Shown here: positions 1 through 7,681 of the stretch, piece after piece
How the letters are laid out: each line of letters opens with the position of its first letter
Numbering within the stretch: position 1 is the first letter of the stretch
Origin: 4572-13 sp964594065
Lineage (GTDB): Bacteria > Planctomycetota > Phycisphaerae > Sedimentisphaerales > Anaerohalosphaeraceae
Direction: 5' to 3'
NCBI GenBank assembly: GCA_964594065.1
Contig: CAZQKX010000003.1
Coordinates: forward strand, 54,748-118,747
DNA: 64,000 nt
Translations under genes and position numbers: made by a program
The notes under the pieces: model-generated
What the model saw: the letters and a program-made list of their open reading frames with translations, nothing else
What the model was told of the DNA's origin: nothing
Databases searched by the model: none

Positions 1-137
1 GCTGCCACGATCGGTTCAGCACTGGCCTGCGGGATCTGTCCCATAAGGACCATCGCGCCGATGGTAAAAATCAGCGTCCATGTTCCAAACAAGACAAACC
101 GCTTGTGTTCAACGTTACTTTTTTGTTTTACATACAT
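1..137 (-). CDS. Partial secreted protein, probable secretin (PilQ/GspD-like), N-terminus only
   Basis: Only the first 45 codons are in the window; the gene runs off the left edge. The start at 137 follows an AAAGGATG ribosome site. The peptide has a basic N-region, a hydrophobic core (about residues 14-31) and an ASA cleavage site, so it is an exported protein. It comes directly after PilM, PilN, PilO and PilP-like genes, the place where pilQ/gspD secretins sit in such operons. The secretin call is inferred from position only; nothing of the mature domains is visible. Confidence 0.5.
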   Translation of the reverse strand, partial: MYVKQKSNVEHKRFVLFGTWTLIFTIGAMVLMGQIPQASAEPIVA

Positions 138-152
138 ACGACACCATCCTTT

Positions 153-788
153 CTACTTTTCAACCATTTCGGTTATCTTCAATGTGATCGAGAATTTGTT
201 CCATGTGAACAACGCCTCATTTTCTTTAATTTCCTTTAACGACAGTTCATATTGGTCAGGTCCCTCTTTCACCGTCAGTACGGATCCAACGGCTAAAACA
301 ATATCATTAACAAAAACCTGTGCAGGTTTGTCATCCGATCCATGGATAACCGCCCCAAGCGCCAGGGTTTTGGCTATTTTATTCAGATTCAACTGATGTC
401 TCTTTTCAAGATTATCTTTCTCAGATGAAACCTCCGCTTCGGAGACAACCTCATCTTCTTTTTCATTGAAGTCAAAAGCTTTCCAATTCGTCGTACTAAA
501 CATATCGCCCGTAAGAACGTCATGGCGTCCCTTTAAAAAGGCAAGCGTAACCGGTTGAAATTTGACGGGAGCAGGCACATTTATCTCCTGCTGCTCCTGA
601 AGCTGTAACTCTGATAAATCCTGGGCATTGGCCGTTGCCGGGCCTCCTTTGCCTCTCAACAAAACCCGTCCCCAAAGCAGCGCCATAAGGCTGAGCAAAA
701 CCACAGCGGCAATAGTCTTACCACTCAGATTCTGCAACTTGGTGGCAACCGAAACATTTTTCTGGTTATTTTGTGCTTTTCGTTTCAT
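153..788 (-). CDS. PilP/GspC-like inner-membrane pilus assembly protein
   Basis: A 211-residue protein with a short cytoplasmic basic tail, one membrane segment (about residues 26-45), an acidic linker, and a C-terminal beta-rich domain (about 135-211) with the pattern of the PilP/GspC homology region (alternating hydrophobics around GAVIHG, FVNDIVLAVGS). In type IV pilus and type II secretion machines such proteins tie the inner-membrane PilN/PilO-type platform to the secretin. It lies 5 bp after the PilO-like gene and just before the probable secretin. Sequence similarity is weak, so the call rests on topology and operon order. Confidence 0.55.
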   Translation of the reverse strand: MKRKAQNNQKNVSVATKLQNLSGKTIAAVVLLSLMALLWGRVLLRGKGGPATANAQDLSELQLQEQQEINVPAPVKFQPVTLAFLKGRHDVLTGDMFSTTNWKAFDFNEKEDEVVSEAEVSSEKDNLEKRHQLNLNKIAKTLALGAVIHGSDDKPAQVFVNDIVLAVGSVLTVKEGPDQYELSLKEIKENEALFTWNKFSITLKITEMVEK

Positions 789-793
789 GACTT

Positions 794-1342
794 TTAACTG
801 TTACTCACTTTTCCAGGTTGATAATATACTTTTACTTTCGCATTCATCTTGACAATGGCACTAAAATTATCACTGTTTTCCAGTTGAAGTTCTTCAAAAC
901 AAACCAACCGGTCAAATTGTTCCACTGATTGTACAAACTCGAATATTTGTGCCAATGTCCCCTTGCACTCAATCTGCAAAGGAATACAGCACAGGTCATC
1001 TGACTTTTGCTCAGCACCCGGCTGAACCAATTGGTCCTGAAGTTTGCATTCGTTCATAATCTCAGCAATCTGCTGCCAAAGCTGTGAAAACTGTTTTCCT
1101 TCAGGAATCTTGGTCAGATAGTCACTTTGTTTTCCTTCCAGTTCCTTTATTTGCAGCTTCAGTTCAGGTAGCCGACGGCTGTATTCCTTAATCTCTTCCA
1201 TCGAAAGACTTTGCTGAGCCATTTGCTTTTTCAATTCCAGTTTTTTTCTGACGATGGGTATATACCGGAACACACCGAAGCCCACCAGGATGGCCGCTCC
1301 GAGCACTAATATCATCGTTTGATGTCTGTCAATCCGCTTCAT
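794..1342 (-). CDS. pilO: PilO-like pilus alignment protein
   Basis: A 182-residue bitopic protein: short N-terminus, one membrane helix (about residues 9-27), a coiled coil rich in K/E/L (about 35-75), and a C-terminal ferredoxin-like domain where a CIPLQIECKG strand precedes a helix and further strands. This is the PilO/GspM layout. PilO pairs with PilN in the periplasm to form the alignment complex of the pilus machine. It is followed after 5 bp by the PilP-like gene and preceded by the PilN-like gene, so the four form one transcription unit. Confidence 0.65.
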   Translation of the reverse strand: MKRIDRHQTMILVLGAAILVGFGVFRYIPIVRKKLELKKQMAQQSLSMEEIKEYSRRLPELKLQIKELEGKQSDYLTKIPEGKQFSQLWQQIAEIMNECKLQDQLVQPGAEQKSDDLCCIPLQIECKGTLAQIFEFVQSVEQFDRLVCFEELQLENSDNFSAIVKMNAKVKVYYQPGKVSNS

Positions 1343-1351
1343 ATCCGGACC

Positions 1352-2014
1352 TTAATTCTGAATCTTATAATCGGCAACAAAACACTGTATTTCAAATTCA
1401 GTCACATCATGCTCTTTAATTTTTTTAGGTCTTGAATAGACAAGTGACTCTTGCTCAAAATAATCCGACTGTTCAAGCCGGAAAATCAACTTGGCTGCAT
1501 CAGCCGGCTGAGCTGCTATTCCGGTAAAAACAACTTTTGTTCGCGACGGCGATAAACATAACGAGTTTAAATCCATTTTTTCCGTACGCTGGCCGACCTG
1601 GACAACCGCTCCTGTCGAAGCCGACTTTTTTTTCTGAGCCGCTTCGATCACTTCATCCTTCAAAGACAGCTTGCTGAGAATAACATCTTCTCGAATTAGA
1701 TAAGACAATTCTGCGACCACACATGATATCTTTGTTCGCGGCGTAACGGCCTCAAGAATATCAGATCGATGCTTCAGTGATACAATTTCTGCTTCCAGTA
1801 AAAGGCTTTCACTGATCTTCATTTTTCCCTTTTCAAAACCCTTCTGGATATTTTCAACATCGGCACCAACCCGTTCCACATACCGGCCAACAACAAAACT
1901 CCAGAACAGCATCACCGCCAGCAATGACGCCAATAAAACATATTGGCGATGATAGCGTTTTCTGCGATTCTGGTTCGCCGTATACCATTCGGGGATAAAA
2001 TCTAATTCTTTCAT
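1352..2014 (-). CDS. pilN: PilN-like pilus assembly protein
   Basis: A 220-residue protein with a short cytoplasmic N-terminus, a membrane helix (about residues 26-44), a coiled coil and a periplasmic alpha/beta domain. The N-terminal stretch ahead of the helix (ELDFIPEWY) resembles the INLLP-type motif with which PilN binds PilM. Its start overlaps the PilM stop by 4 bp, showing translational coupling, and the PilO-like gene follows. The periplasmic domain is diverged, so order and topology are the main evidence. Confidence 0.65.
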   Translation of the reverse strand: MKELDFIPEWYTANQNRRKRYHRQYVLLASLLAVMLFWSFVVGRYVERVGADVENIQKGFEKGKMKISESLLLEAEIVSLKHRSDILEAVTPRTKISCVVAELSYLIREDVILSKLSLKDEVIEAAQKKKSASTGAVVQVGQRTEKMDLNSLCLSPSRTKVVFTGIAAQPADAAKLIFRLEQSDYFEQESLVYSRPKKIKEHDVTEFEIQCFVADYKIQN

Positions 2015-3141
2015 GCCTCACTTACCGTCGTGACAGGTTGTATCGTCTGTTCCTGATTTAATTCGATTCCCTTTAACGCAAGCCCAACGGCAACGGCCCA
2101 CTCACACATCTGGGGATTTCGCCGTCGATTAAAGTTGGCTTTTGATAAATCGTATCCGCGTAAAGGCTCTGCAATTCGGATTTCCATGCCCAGGTGACGC
2201 CGAATCGAGTCCATCAATACCGCCTCGTAGGCTTCCCCGCCGGCAAAAACAGCTTCCGCTGGTCGCTGGCCGCGGAATGTAACCGAGTAATATTTAAAGC
2301 AAAGCGATATTTCATGTGCCAAATCTTCGATGGAATTGGTCATCGCATCGATTACCGCACGGGATGTTTCATCGTTAATGCTGCTCGTATCCGGATCACG
2401 CATACGGATGCGAAGCTGAGCAGCTTCATCGATGCTAATACCAAGACTTGAAGCCACTTTCTCGTTTAACTGATCGCCGGCGATGGGGATCTGCTTGACA
2501 AAGGCAATACTCTGGCCTTTGCCAATGATCACAGTGGTGAACTTTGAACCCAGATCAACGAATACGCTGACAAGTTCATGATCTTCCCGCCGTCGCAGGG
2601 TCGTTTGAAAACTGCGGAATAGCGCATGTGGAACTGTGTCAATCGAAACCGGCGTCAAATTCGCCTCTTCGAGCAAACTGATGTGGCCGGCCAGCTGTTC
2701 GCGGTTAATCCCGAAAAAGATCACTTCGTTTTTAATCTCTTCGCCCTGGTAAACGTTTCCGGCGACCATATAGCGTATTTCATCCTGTTGTGAATTCATT
2801 CCAAACCGTTCAGCAACTTCCGTTTCAATAATCTCTTCGATCTGTTCGGGTTCATTTGTATCCAACCGAAGACTCTTAATTTTCACAAGATCACTGGGCA
2901 AACAGGAAATCACCTGTCCCCCGGTAAATCCTCCCTCACGATACATCTTTTGAAGCAAATCAATCACGCCCTGACGCCATGGTTCAGACCCCGGTTCCAG
3001 GTTCCGATCGATCAACTCTTCTTCTGCCGCTACAACGTGGATTGTATCATTATCACAGCTAAGCTGTATCATCTTGATGATCGAATGTCCGACATCCAAT
3101 CCGATCGGTTGCGATTTTTGCTTAAACAAGAACTCAAACAT
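2011..3141 (-). CDS. pilM: Type IV pilus assembly ATPase-fold protein PilM
   Basis: A 376-residue actin-like (FtsA/PilM fold) cytoplasmic protein. The nucleotide-binding signatures are visible: phosphate-1 loop IGLDVGHSIIKMIQL near residue 13, phosphate-2 segment FVDLGSKFTTVIIGKG near 195, and adenosine segment AVFAGGEAYEAVL near 300. PilM binds the PilN N-terminus and helps connect the cytoplasmic ATPases to the inner-membrane complex. It is the first of the PilMNOP-like genes, overlapping the PilN-like gene by 4 bp, and follows a GspH-like pseudopilin gene 43 bp upstream. Confidence 0.85.
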   Translation of the reverse strand: MFEFLFKQKSQPIGLDVGHSIIKMIQLSCDNDTIHVVAAEEELIDRNLEPGSEPWRQGVIDLLQKMYREGGFTGGQVISCLPSDLVKIKSLRLDTNEPEQIEEIIETEVAERFGMNSQQDEIRYMVAGNVYQGEEIKNEVIFFGINREQLAGHISLLEEANLTPVSIDTVPHALFRSFQTTLRRREDHELVSVFVDLGSKFTTVIIGKGQSIAFVKQIPIAGDQLNEKVASSLGISIDEAAQLRIRMRDPDTSSINDETSRAVIDAMTNSIEDLAHEISLCFKYYSVTFRGQRPAEAVFAGGEAYEAVLMDSIRRHLGMEIRIAEPLRGYDLSKANFNRRRNPQMCEWAVAVGLALKGIELNQEQTIQPVTTVSEA

Positions 3142-3184
3142 CTTACTTGAACCTTGCTATATTGATTTCTTATTAGTTGCCTTT

Positions 3185-3724
3185 TTAAGGCCCGGTAATC
3201 GTTACATATCCCGTCATGGGTTCTATATTGACATTCATTGTAAAAGTATCCGCCTGCAGGGTAATGGCACCATTGTTCAAAGCATTGGCAGGATCGGTTG
3301 TCATTTCAGCGTAAGGACTGCCCAGATAATCAAATGTCACCGTCTGGGTCGCGGGCGAATTAAATACAACCGTGGCGATATTGACCCGGTTGAAATTATT
3401 GTCCGAAGAAAAATCAATAACATACTGACCGGGATGGACGGGATGACCGATCACTGTGTTCGTCGCGGTCTCGCGAATGTCATAGGATTCATTGGCAGGA
3501 TCAAATACGACCGAGTAGCCTTTTTGATGTGTTACCGCCAACCCCTTGGCATAATCCAGATCGGCAGCAATACGATTGGCCGCGGCGCGCACCTGCATGT
3601 CCGCAGCACCGGAAAACATGGGAACCGCCATCAATGCGGCAATGCCAATGATAATGACCACAATGATGATTTCGATCAAGGTGAAGCCGCCGGCAAACGT
3701 TGTCTGTTTCTTTAAAATCGTCAT
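3185..3724 (-). CDS. GspH/FimT-like pseudopilin
   Basis: A 179-residue prepilin: a short basic leader, a GGFTLIE prepilin peptidase site (Gly before Phe, Glu at +5), a hydrophobic helix of about 20 residues, and a beta-rich C-terminal domain starting with the RAAANRIAADLDYAKGLAV region typical of GspH/FimT minor pseudopilins. Such proteins form the tip of a pseudopilus or prime pilus assembly. It heads the PilM-PilP group and is separated from the next upstream pilin-like gene by 362 bp. Confidence 0.8.
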   Translation of the reverse strand: MTILKKQTTFAGGFTLIEIIIVVIIIGIAALMAVPMFSGAADMQVRAAANRIAADLDYAKGLAVTHQKGYSVVFDPANESYDIRETATNTVIGHPVHPGQYVIDFSSDNNFNRVNIATVVFNSPATQTVTFDYLGSPYAEMTTDPANALNNGAITLQADTFTMNVNIEPMTGYVTITGP

Positions 3725-4086
3725 AATTTATCTCTTTTCATATACTTAATCACAGGGGATTCGACACAAATCCCAATTCAATTGTCGTCATCCACCGGTC
3801 CAGGCTTAATCGACGATATCTTCGAAATTAGAAAGACGGGAATTTTTTTGGAGATGCGTTCACTGATGCAGCACTCCGGACGAGTACCGAAAAAATGAAA
3901 TGAAACAGGATCGGGGTAAACTGCAATAATGACACTAATAAGGCCGATGTCGAAGCGCCACAGCCCTTACAATCCCTAAAATCTGAATAACCCCTGCAAG
4001 GCCAATGCGGCCGTCTGCAAGAATCAAGTGTGTCAAAATAGTATATCTTTGTTGGTGTCGGCATTCGTTGATCTACTTATCGGACA
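3725..4086. other. Gap between pilin-like genes with no supported gene
   Basis: A 362-bp stretch inside the pilin operon. It holds a 78-codon minus-strand reading frame (3828-4064) with no ribosome site and an odd Cys/Pro/Arg-rich composition, and another frame gives a short hydrophobic stretch. Neither is convincing; it may be the remains of a pilin-type gene or a leader for the downstream genes. Confidence 0.4.
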
Positions 4087-4551
4087 TTATTCTTCACGCC
4101 GAATTGAGATGTAGTATGCGCTGCCCGAATTGGTGTCATAAAGCAATTGGCCATACAATGCGCTGGCGGCCTGCTGCTGCCCATCAATTGATTTGTAAGC
4201 CCTGCATGTCACGGAATATGTATAAACATTGGGGTCGGTTGCAGCAACGGGGGAGTCGACGGTTAAATCATATTCCAGGCTATTGGAGGCCGATCCCCAG
4301 TCAGCAGACTGAGCGCTTACGCTGTAAGGAATACCGTTGGGGTCCTGAACCAGAGCCCAGGCGATTTCTAAACCGCCCCACGCCGCATAATCAGTCTCAT
4401 TGCGAACACGAAAATTTCGGCCGCAAGCCAAGGCAACATCCGAACGGGCAATAAAACCCGAAGAGATGATGACAATAGCCATTACGATGAATAAAATCAC
4501 CAACATCGCCATGCCTTTGCGTGAATTTTTTGTTCTATGTTTTCGTCTCAT
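4087..4551 (-). CDS. PilX/GspK-like minor pilin component
   Basis: A 154-residue protein with a basic leader (RRKHRTKNSRKG) followed directly by a long hydrophobic helix (about residues 13-33) beginning GMAMLVILFIVMAIV, as in PilX/GspK-type minor pilins, which often lack the FTLxE signature. The rest is a soluble domain rich in Ala, Ser, Asp and Tyr. It sits among four other prepilin genes in the same orientation, so a minor pilin or pseudopilin role is likely. No closer family could be assigned. Confidence 0.6.
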   Translation of the reverse strand: MRRKHRTKNSRKGMAMLVILFIVMAIVIISSGFIARSDVALACGRNFRVRNETDYAAWGGLEIAWALVQDPNGIPYSVSAQSADWGSASNSLEYDLTVDSPVAATDPNVYTYSVTCRAYKSIDGQQQAASALYGQLLYDTNSGSAYYISIRREE

Positions 4552-4568
4552 ATGTTCCAGTTTAAAGC

Positions 4569-5063
4569 TTATCCATTGCCGGAACCCCGCAACTTGGCAT
4601 TGATCGTATGCCGTTGCGTTTGTCCGTTTTCTTCCAAATCATACCAAATCGTTATAAAGCCAACATTGGCGGGGTCAGAAGGATCATCGTATCCAAAAGC
4701 AGCATTTTCACATTGTCCATATTGCCCGCCATTCTGAATCTGGATCACATTATCAGGTGCAGCGCTGATAACCCACGTTGTTTCATCAGCGTCAACAACA
4801 CCGTCAGCATTCGTATCATGCCATAGCTCAAATCCGGTAGAAGACGCGGACGTGACGCCATTGGCACGCATGATCAAATCGGTTAAACGGACATTAACAT
4901 GCCGCACCGTAGATTGCTCACGGCTCATTTCATCGGTCGCTTCTTTGGCCGAACTCGTCGCGTAAGCCAATGTCGCGACCGCCGATAAGATGATCGAAGT
5001 CACCAGCAAAGCGATCATCAGCTCAACCAATGTAAAACCGGATTGTTTTCGAGACTTATCCAT
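4569..5063 (-). CDS. Prepilin, PilW-like minor pilin
   Basis: A 164-residue prepilin with leader MDKSRKQSG, a canonical peptidase site (G then FTLVE) and a hydrophobic helix, then a domain with repeated short strands. The region after the helix (SREQSTVRHVNVRLTDLIMRANGV) has the helical pattern of PilW/GspJ-type minor pilins. Its start overlaps the stop of the next upstream gene in a TAATG arrangement, so the two are translationally coupled. Confidence 0.75.
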   Translation of the reverse strand: MDKSRKQSGFTLVELMIALLVTSIILSAVATLAYATSSAKEATDEMSREQSTVRHVNVRLTDLIMRANGVTSASSTGFELWHDTNADGVVDADETTWVISAAPDNVIQIQNGGQYGQCENAAFGYDDPSDPANVGFITIWYDLEENGQTQRHTINAKLRGSGNG

Positions 5064-5482
5064 TATCCATGGTCGCCTACCAAGGTTGTTATACGTGCTA
5101 TTTTATCGCTATCGTAATAAACCGTCACTGTGACAACGACAAGATCGATGGACCCCACCGCCGCCGACTGACACCTCACGCTCCGGCTGAAACCCGAATA
5201 GGCCGAACCGGTATGCACCGCTCCGGCTGCATCCAGCAAGGCACCTTCTGATTCACTGTAAGCACTATAAGTTGAGATAATATCCGCGTAATTCGTAACC
5301 AGGATCTTTTCCATCAACTCCGATGCCAGGTTCGCCGCCATCGTCTGTTTAGCCCCTTCGGCGTGTACAGATGTGGCATTGGCAAAGGGCAGCAGAATCC
5401 CCGCCGCCGCGATCGCCAACAGCACCATCGCTATCGTCGCTTCTAATAGCGTAAAACCGGATTTTCGTTGTTGTCTTATCAT
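5063..5482 (-). CDS. Prepilin, PilV/GspI-like minor pilin
   Basis: A prepilin with the peptidase site SGFTLLEATIAMVLLAI and a domain resembling PilV/GspI minor pilins. Three in-frame ATGs (5503, 5494, 5482) are possible and none has a good ribosome site. The start at 5482 gives a normal leader (MIRQQRKSG) and leaves an imperfect inverted repeat outside the gene; the two longer starts would be encoded inside that repeat. The stop overlaps the following PilW-like gene by 1 bp. Confidence 0.75.
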   Translation of the reverse strand: MIRQQRKSGFTLLEATIAMVLLAIAAAGILLPFANATSVHAEGAKQTMAANLASELMEKILVTNYADIISTYSAYSESEGALLDAAGAVHTGSAYSGFSRSVRCQSAAVGSIDLVVVTVTVYYDSDKIARITTLVGDHG

Positions 5483-5489
5483 TTTTTTA

Positions 5490-5558
5490 ACCATGAAGTA
5501 CATGAAGAGAATGAAGAAATAATAATTAAAACTTCATGTTCTTTATGCTCTTCATGGT
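5490..5558. repeat. Imperfect inverted repeat (ATGAAG/CTTCAT-rich)
   Basis: Two 27-bp arms, 5490-5516 and 5532-5558, match as an inverted repeat at 22 of 27 positions around a 15-bp AT-rich loop. The arms are built from ATGAAG units. It lies between two prepilin genes and touches the possible upstream start codons of the PilV-like gene. It looks like a REP-like palindrome; it has no T-tract suggesting a terminator. Confidence 0.6.
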
Positions 5559-5596
5559 AAACCATTATTCTCTGAATTCTCTGTGACTATTTTCCT

Positions 5597-6061
5597 TTAA
5601 TAGTTCGTATGAAATTCCGAATCGCAGGCGTAAAACTCACCGGTGGCCACATTAAACCACCAGCCCGTCTCTTCGGTACCCATTGGAATGGCTTTGGAAT
5701 CGTTGACACAAGTAACCGCATTACTGAGCGCCGAACTGGAAAGATAAGGATTGTCCGGGAACTGCTGCAGATAAGGGGTCCCGTTATCAGCCTCCCGTTG
5801 CAATGCTAAAATAAATGCCTCGCCCGTAACCGACAGATCGCCAATTTCCTCTTGTCCGGGATATAAGCCGTTATGTTCGGCCTTATATAGCCGTATCTGC
5901 GAACGGACCATCTGAAGCCGGTCCACCATATCCGAAAGCTTTTTCTCTTCCATTGCCCCGGAGAGTGCAGGATGAGAAACAGACGCCACCAGACCGATGA
6001 TCGCGATTAACACACACCAGTCACAAAGTGTCAATTTTGTTTTTTTCTCATTCTTTTCCAT
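5597..6061 (-). CDS. Pilin-like paralogue with degenerate prepilin site
   Basis: A 154-residue protein clearly related to the major pilin upstream (shared RSQIRLYKAEHN / RSQIQLYKIQHN segment, same length and C-terminal GWWFNVATGEFYA / GWVYDNTTGDIYL pattern). In the position of the prepilin site, KGFTLVE of the paralogue is replaced by TKLTLCD: the Gly before the cut, the Phe after it and the Glu at +5 are all lost. The hydrophobic helix remains. It may be an uncleaved membrane protein, an assembly factor, or a pilin losing function. Confidence 0.65.
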   Translation of the reverse strand: MEKNEKKTKLTLCDWCVLIAIIGLVASVSHPALSGAMEEKKLSDMVDRLQMVRSQIRLYKAEHNGLYPGQEEIGDLSVTGEAFILALQREADNGTPYLQQFPDNPYLSSSALSNAVTCVNDSKAIPMGTEETGWWFNVATGEFYACDSEFHTNY

Positions 6062-6210
6062 TGCTTGCCTCGTGTCTTATTACAATACAAACAGTAATTA
6101 CTGATTTTAAAACCGTCCCGGCCCCTGCCTTATTCCATAGTAAAAATCAAATAGCAAATAGCAAAGATACTGACAGCCCTATGGGCTGCACTATTCTACA
6201 TTATTGATTC

Positions 6211-6255
6211 AAAAAGAAAGCCGGCCGGCCCCCCGGAAAACGGAAGCCGACCGGC
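6211..6255 (-). terminator. Rho-independent terminator after the major pilin gene
   Basis: Read on the minus strand, arms 6246-6255 and 6220-6229 form a GC-rich 10-bp stem (one wobble pair) followed by TTTCTTTTT. It sits 26 bp after the major pilin stop and would let that gene be expressed more strongly than the minor pilins downstream. Confidence 0.8.
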
Positions 6256-6280
6256 TGTATTAAACTTTGTAATCTTAAAA

Positions 6281-6775
6281 CTAAGGAGTGGCGCCAGCAT
6301 CTTCAAGTGCTGCGATCACCTCAGCATCAGCAGTTGCATCAAGTTCGGTGATAGCCAGATAGATGTCGCCTGTGGTATTATCGTATACCCAACCAACATC
6401 AGCTGCGTCTGCTGCTGCAACTGAACTTGAATCGCTCCAGGGATTGGTGGGAACAGACTGTACATAAGGACCATAAATGATCCCGGTAGCTGTATTCTTA
6501 GCTGCAGCCGTTGTACCGCTAACATCAGAATACGTTTCCATCTGAGCAATAAAGACAGCTTCTGCAAAAGTACCGTCAGCAGGAGGATTGTCATTGTGCT
6601 GGATCTTGTACAGTTGAATCTGCGAGCGTAAGGTCTGCAGGCTGCTCAATGAACTGCTGAGCTTTGACTGCGTGCTTGCATCACTAAACTGAGGAATGAC
6701 GATTGCCGCCAAAATACCCAGAATAACGACCACGATCAGAATTTCCACTAATGTAAAACCTTTGTTCTTTCTCAT
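6281..6775 (-). CDS. Major pilin / GspG-like pseudopilin
   Basis: A 164-residue prepilin with leader MRKNKG, site GFTLVEILIVVVILGILAAIVIP, and a GspG-like region (QTLRSQIQLYKIQHND, then NPW and a GWVYDNTTGDIYL strand). These are structural subunits of pseudopili or type IV pili. The start at 6775 is chosen because GAAAGGG lies 6 bases ahead of it; a start at 6802 lacks this. A structured leader upstream and a strong terminator downstream suggest it is a separately controlled, abundant product. Confidence 0.85.
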   Translation of the reverse strand: MRKNKGFTLVEILIVVVILGILAAIVIPQFSDASTQSKLSSSLSSLQTLRSQIQLYKIQHNDNPPADGTFAEAVFIAQMETYSDVSGTTAAAKNTATGIIYGPYVQSVPTNPWSDSSSVAAADAADVGWVYDNTTGDIYLAITELDATADAEVIAALEDAGATP

Positions 6776-6850
6776 TTTCTTGCCCTTTCTAAATTTTTGC
6801 ATGCCTGTTAAGGTATCGTTTCATTTACATTTTTTCACAAAGTCACTTTT

Positions 6851-6939
6851 GCAGGCTCGGAATAACCCATCCACGCAAGACTCATTTTGCGGCCTTCAGG
6901 CTGCTCGTACTGATGCGTCGAAAGTCGTTTTGAACCTGC
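6851..6939 (-). promoter_or_regulatory. Nested-stem structured leader upstream of the major pilin gene
   Basis: Three nested complementary segments enclose 89 bp: 6851-6858 with 6932-6939 (8 bp, one wobble), 6873-6877 with 6914-6918 (5 bp), and 6889-6894 with 6899-6904 around a 4-base loop. On the minus strand it would be in the 5' leader about 75 bases before the pilin start. It could be a cis-regulatory RNA. It contains a GACGCA string but does not fit the cyclic-di-GMP-I riboswitch pattern as far as can be judged by eye. The rest of the 6776-7219 gap shows no gene. Confidence 0.45.
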
Positions 6940-7114
6940 GGTCTATCTCTAAAATCAGTTTCGATTTTATATTCCTTTATCAGGTTGCCAGGTCGATATT
7001 AGCTTGTCAAAGATCAGAACCAACGTTACATTAAAAACATACATTACGAAACCAGAGATGCCAAATGAAGGAGAGCTGGAAATCGGGATTTTTTGATACT
7101 GATAGAAATGTAAA

Positions 7115-7138
7115 GAACCGCCGATAAACAATCGGTTC
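7115..7138 (-). terminator. Weak hairpin after tsaE
   Basis: GAACC..CGAT and ATCGGTTC form a bulged stem around a short loop; on the minus strand a TTTACATTTC tail follows. It is about 80 bp after the tsaE stop and may end the thiL-tsaE transcript. Confidence 0.35.
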
Positions 7139-7219
7139 GGACAAAAATAAAAAGACTAATGAAAAGGATTGTTAAGAGGAAAAAAGTTTTTTACTCGAAA
7201 AAAATGTGAAAACTCAGAT

Positions 7220-7681
7220 TTAACTTACCGCAAGGTAATCCGGTGCATTTTTAAGAACGATTTTTCGCTGCGTTTTGGCGGCATGTTCCAATCGCACCTC
7301 GATGAACTCCAGCCCCTCCAACGCCGGTATTACTTTGTCGGCCCATTCGACCAACACCACCGAGTCGGGCCGGCAATATTCCTCAAATCCCAGCGCTTCA
7401 AACTCCGCCACCGAATCAATGCGGTAGGCGTCGATATGATAGATGTGGACCAGCCCATCCCGGCCGAAGTATTCGTTTACCAAAACAAATGTCGGGCTGC
7501 TGACCTGATCCGGATCGTGTGCCCCAAGCCCCAGTGAGATACCCTTAATCAAGTGTGTTTTCCCCGTCCCGAGATTGCCGATCAGGGCAAACACCTCGCC
7601 CCCCTTCAAAGAGGCCCCGATCCGCTTACCCAACTCAACGGTCTCTGCAGCACTGTTTGTCGTGATCTGAAACTGGCTCAT
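7220..7681 (-). CDS. tsaE: tRNA threonylcarbamoyladenosine biosynthesis ATPase TsaE
   Basis: A 153-residue P-loop protein of the usual TsaE length. Walker A is GNLGTGKTH (about residues 35-43), switch region SSPTFVLVNEY, Walker B-like VHIYHIDAYRI, and the VLVEWADKV motif of the family are all present. TsaE works with TsaB and TsaD to make t6A37 on ANN-decoding tRNAs. Its start overlaps the thiL stop by 4 bp (ATGA), so the two are co-translated. Confidence 0.93.
   Translation of the reverse strand: MSQFQITTNSAAETVELGKRIGASLKGGEVFALIGNLGTGKTHLIKGISLGLGAHDPDQVSSPTFVLVNEYFGRDGLVHIYHIDAYRIDSVAEFEALGFEEYCRPDSVVLVEWADKVIPALEGLEFIEVRLEHAAKTQRKIVLKNAPDYLAVS

Noticed and set aside
3828..4064. 78-codon minus-strand frame between two pilin-like genes
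   Set aside because: No ribosome site, odd Cys/Pro/Arg-rich composition and no family resemblance; treated as a gap.
6851..6939. Cyclic-di-GMP-I riboswitch
   Set aside because: A GACGCA string is present but the conserved loops and the second parallel hairpin are not; kept only as an unassigned structured leader.
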